Below, piece after piece: positions 60,702 to 64,000 of a stretch of 64,000 nucleotides of DNA. The position numbers and the translations under genes were made by a program. The stretch's first letter is position 1. Each line of letters starts with the position of its first letter. Source of the stretch: Candidatus Opimibacter iunctus (GTDB lineage Bacteria > Bacteroidota > Bacteroidia > Chitinophagales > Saprospiraceae); assembly GCA_016716665.1 (NCBI GenBank), contig JADJVH010000003.1:186001-250000 (forward strand), in the 5' to 3' direction. Under the pieces are notes generated by a model that made no database searches, was not told where the DNA came from, and worked only from the letters and a program-made list of their open reading frames with translations.

Positions 60702-61385
60702 CTATTTAGTCGAGGTATTAATTTTCAAGTCGTCAAAATAAGTAACCGCATCTGCCTTAGTCCAAAGCCCGATTCGTCCTGCTGATTTGAACGTGTCGTC
60801 CGTTGATTCAATCAATGTTTTCCCGTTCAGCGAGCAGGTAACTTTATTTCCTTTCACGTCAATAGTCATGATAAACCATTCTCCCTGTTTTATGTCAATT
60901 TCAGTACTTTCCAATTCTTTACGACTTCCGTTTACTACATTGTAAAATCGGAAATTATTTTCAAGCGGATTGTATCTCGCCACATAATAGTTGTTCTTGT
61001 CTATGTAACGCCAAACGAGTCCGCCACCTTGGTCTTCTTCACCTGATATGGCTTTTATTTTCACCGAAGCTGAAAAATCATTGTAAGCTACTTTATCTAA
61101 AACAAGCAGGTTATAACAGCTGCCCGAATTTTCGGCTTGTTGTACAACCACTTTATTGCCAATGTCATTTATCACATTCCATTTAATGCTTTTGGCTTTA
61201 TTGGTGGCGTCAGCAACAAATCCCGAAGGCAATTTTCCTTCTGTTTCATTTTCAAAATTGACAAGCGTATCGCTGCCCATCTTTTCGTAGGAAACCGTAT
61301 TTTCTGTCTGGTTACTTTTTTGTGATGCACTATTGCATGAGGTAATGCCCAGCAATAGTGCAATGGAGATTAAAAATGTATTCAT
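60702..61385 (-). CDS. Lipoprotein with DUF1080-like concanavalin fold
   Basis: The 227-residue protein has a lipobox (LLLGITSC-NSAS). The body (NFENETEGKLPSGFVADATN, then YYVARYNPLENNFRFYNVVN and GRIGLWTKADAVTYFDDLKI) fits the beta-jelly-roll of DUF1080 / family-16-like lectin domains. It could bind carbohydrate; catalytic residues are not evident. Starts 2 nt after the TonB-receptor stop. Confidence 0.78.
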   Translation of the reverse strand: MNTFLISIALLLGITSCNSASQKSNQTENTVSYEKMGSDTLVNFENETEGKLPSGFVADATNKAKSIKWNVINDIGNKVVVQQAENSGSCYNLLVLDKVAYNDFSASVKIKAISGEEDQGGGLVWRYIDKNNYYVARYNPLENNFRFYNVVNGSRKELESTEIDIKQGEWFIMTIDVKGNKVTCSLNGKTLIESTDDTFKSAGRIGLWTKADAVTYFDDLKINTSTK

Positions 61386-61387
61386 GA

Positions 61388-63798
61388 TTATTCGTTTTTA
61401 AATTTATTTTCTAAAAGTTTTTCCTTGAATTCTGACCGGAACGTATAGGCAAAAATGAGCATGACTGCACGAGTGTCTACTTTTCGGGTTCGGTCAAATT
61501 GAAAATTGGTATCAGAAATTCTGTAACCGCTTTGCTGTGTGTCAAAAATGTCGGTTACGGTAAAAGCTATACGTCCCTGTCCTTTCATGATTCTTTGTTG
61601 AAATCCAAGGTCAATAAAATAAACTTCATTTTGTTCACCTTGCGGAATGGCAATAGGAGAAGTGTAGTTTCCTGTGATTTGTAGTTTTCCATTCTTCCAA
61701 ACATGAAAATTATTGATGAGTTTGGCGTAGCCGGTAAACTGGTTTTGCTGAATGTTAAGGGTCGGGTCGGTTTCTTCAATACGCAGTTCATAACCCGAAA
61801 CATTGAGATTGATACTCCAGAATTTGAAAGGATTGTAAGTAAAAATCGCTTCCAAACCATAGGTAGAAGCATTGCCGAAATTTTGTGGCTGTGTAAAACC
61901 TACTCCATTGCTGTCAACAACTGTGTAGGGCAGGATGATATTGCTTGTTTGCCGATAAAATGTCGAAGTGGTAACACTACCTTTCTTAAATGAGTGGTTG
62001 TAGGATAGCTCAACAGAATTTGCCAATTCGGGTTGAAGGTTGGGATTGCCTGAATAGATGTTGAGTGAATCAGTTATGTCAGTGAACGGGTTATATCTGC
62101 CAAGCGAAGGACGGTTAATCCTGCGACTGTAACTCAATTTGAGCATGTTTCTTTTTGGTGTGTAATAAAGCAGGCTGGCGGATGGAAAAAGGTTGAAATA
62201 ATCGTTGGTAAATGCAATCGGGTTTAGCCTTTATTAAAAACCTGTTCTGCTCGAATACCTGCATTATATTTCCATTTGGGTTTTTGTTTATCACCAATCC
62301 AACCTGTGTATTGCAAATAGAACGCATGAATTTGCTCGCTGAATTTAAAGAGGTCTGTGTTTGTCGAATCTGTTACAAAGTTTCCGTTCAGTTGGTCGGA
62401 ACGAAGGAAATCAACATCAATAAAACGGAGAATGCCTTTGTAACCCGTTTCAATCATTCCTTTATCTTTAATCGGATGGACATAATCCACCGAAAAATTG
62501 GTCAGGTTAGCATCTTCGTAATTATGCGTTTCTTGTAAAAAGGGATTCCCGATTGGGTTATTTTGTTCTGATAAAGTTTGCGTTGATAAATCGGTATTTT
62601 CCCGATTGTACTCGATTGCTGAACTTGCGTTGATTGTCAAGGTTTGTTCAGGCTTATTGAATTTTCGTGCATAATTCAGTAATAGTTCTCCCGTGTGAAA
62701 CCGTCTTATTTCATTGGCAAAGCGGTCATTTTTCCCTGTAAAATCATAAGTAGCGGTTTCAGTAGTACTGATGACGGTTTCCCTATTGTCTTCACCGTCA
62801 AATAACCAAATTCCTTCTAAACGGAAGCTGTTCTTTTTATTGGGAGTGTAATCTATGTTGAATCGTGCCGTTTGGGTTTGCACAATTCGTTCGTCTGACC
62901 TGCGTTGTGTCAGAAAATATTCGTTGGGCAGGTTGTAATTTTTACGGTCTCCGTCTTGTTGGCGAGTTCTGGTTGTGAACCAATTATCGTAAGCCAGTCC
63001 AAAATTCCATTTTGAAGTTCTGTGATTGAGTAAAAGTGAGCCGTTGATGCGATACCTGTCGCCAAAGCCACCACCCAAAGCCACCGCACCGTTTGTTCCC
63101 CAATCGGCATTTTGCTTTAAAATAATATTGATGATTCCCCCTTCTGCATCCGCATCATATTTAGCAGATGGGTTAGTAATGATTTCTATGCGTTCAATGC
63201 TGCTTGCAGGAATCTGCTCAAGGTTGGTTACCCTGTCCACACCACCAATGCCCGAGACCCTGCCGTTTATCAAAATCAAAGGGCTTTTCCCCCGCAGCGT
63301 TATTTCACCTTCAGCACCCACCAACACACCGGGCATATTTTTCAATAGGTCAGCAGCAGTTCCACCTATTTGCGTAATGTTTTCGGAAGCTCGTACCACA
63401 ATACCTTCTTCGGTTTTCTGAATCAGATTGCGAAAGGCTGTTACTTCTACTGAGTTTAGGTCTGTGATGTCAAACGCTAACACAATATTCCCAAGTTTCA
63501 GATTTTTATTTTCTGCACTAAGTGAAACTGGCTGTTTTTGTTTTACAAATCCTATAAACTGAAAATGGATGACATATTCGCCCAAGGGTAAATTAGTCAG
63601 GGCAAAACTTCCTGTACTGTCTGTAATTGTTCCGCTGACAATGTTTGTGGAATCGTTTTTTGATGTAATAAACACGTTGGCAAACTCAACAGGTGTACTT
63701 TCACTATCAAGCACTTTTCCTGTTATGCTGCCTGTTTCCTGTGCATAAGCAGATAAATGGATTATAAATAGGAATAAACAGAAAATAATTCTCACCAT
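61388..63798 (-). pseudogene. TonB-dependent receptor, frameshifted
   Basis: The N-terminal part (63798 to 62224) has a signal peptide, a carboxypeptidase-like CnaB domain (GSITGKVLDSESTPVEFANV), a plug domain (TEEGIVVRASENITQIGGTA) and early barrel strands. It stops at 62224-62226 after IRAEQVFNKG. A one-base loss near 62221-62227 explains the break. The next frame reads NPIAFTNDYFNLFPSASLLY and continues as barrel to 61388 (SEFKEKLLENKFKNE). The full receptor would be about 800 residues. It may be a true pseudogene or an assembly indel. It is the second gene of a packed minus-strand unit with chrA. Confidence 0.85.
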
Positions 63799-63802
63799 TC
63801 AT

Positions 63803-64000
63803 TTATTTAGTGTTTGCTACCCATAAGCGTTTTGGACTTTTGCCAACCGGAATAGTCGCCACCACTTTCCATTTTTCAACGTCAATAATGCTTGCATCAT
63901 TGGAAGATGTGTTGCTTACAATGGCAAATTTTCCGTCAGAAGTAAATTCAATCCAGTTCGGGTTTGTACCGACAGTAATATTTTTCAGGATTTTATCCAT
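63803..64000 (-). CDS. C-terminus of YVTN-type beta-propeller protein (partial)
   Basis: The frame enters from the right edge and ends at 63803. It contains KNITVGTNPNWIEFTSDGKF and ATIPVGKSPKRLWVANTK, two blades of the YVTN/YncE beta-propeller (repeated VGxxPxxxxxxxDG). The start is probably outside the window. It lies 4 nt before the TonB receptor start. Confidence 0.75.
   Translation of the reverse strand: MDKILKNITVGTNPNWIEFTSDGKFAIVSNTSSNDASIIDVEKWKVVATIPVGKSPKRLWVANTK

Overview
The window looks like a chromosome segment from a Bacteroidota bacterium, most likely a Saprospirales-type lineage. The evidence is type IX secretion C-terminal sorting domains, a three-gene sdhCAB operon, BshA (bacillithiol synthesis), ECF sigma / anti-sigma / surface-protein cassettes, LytS/LytTR signalling with Reg_prop propellers, DUF5777-like barrels and several YceI-like proteins. 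Housekeeping genes have moderate GC. Two stretches (about 4.75-10.9 kb and 56.7-64 kb) are visibly more AT-rich and read as accessory DNA. These are judgements by eye; no composition was computed and no database was searched.

Layout. 0-5 kb: a partial M28-type peptidase, a repeat-rich spacer, a sigma / anti-sigma / barrel operon and a second repeat-rich spacer. 5-11 kb: an AT-rich island with a HEPN-type protein, a frameshifted D12-class adenine methyltransferase, and a tight three-gene operon of metallophosphoesterase, P-loop ATPase and a protein with a Rossmann/CARF-like look. A relic of a type I restriction hsdM closes the island. This operon is the best candidate for an undescribed (probably defence) system. 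11-28 kb: a secreted metalloprotease, sdhCAB, a delta-60 repeat T9SS protein, a beta-CASP nuclease, hutH, two OmpH/Skp chaperones and gltX. 28-41.6 kb: a polysaccharide deacetylase, a REP-associated (RAYT) transposase bracketed by its own inverted REP-like repeats, cutC, a glycosyltransferase, a divergent alkB / flavin-iron-sulfur reductase pair, bshA, a MerR/B12-type regulator, YceI, a broken Nudix gene, an ABC exporter and a second sigma / anti-sigma / DUF4097 operon. 41.6-56.7 kb: OsmC, a zinc-ribbon-like lipoprotein, a T9SS metalloprotease, a YceI / sensor kinase / LytTR cluster with cytochrome c and DUF5777 genes, paaG-paaH-paaI, and an RlmI-type methyltransferase. 56.7-64 kb: a deletion relic of hicBA, two single-gene cassettes bounded by three attC-like sites with no integrase in view, and a minus-strand operon (beta-propeller, frameshifted TonB-dependent receptor, two lipoproteins, chrA).

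Intergenic DNA is unusual. At least eight copies of a palindromic REP-like element (core GTTCAAGTCT..AGACTTGAAC followed by GTCTCCTGACGAGCGG) lie between genes. Several are joined to a long hairpin at the 3' end of a gene, and other palindrome families and microsatellites recur. Four genes look frameshifted (Dam, Nudix, TonB receptor and probably the first anti-sigma); some of these may be sequencing or assembly indels rather than true pseudogenes.
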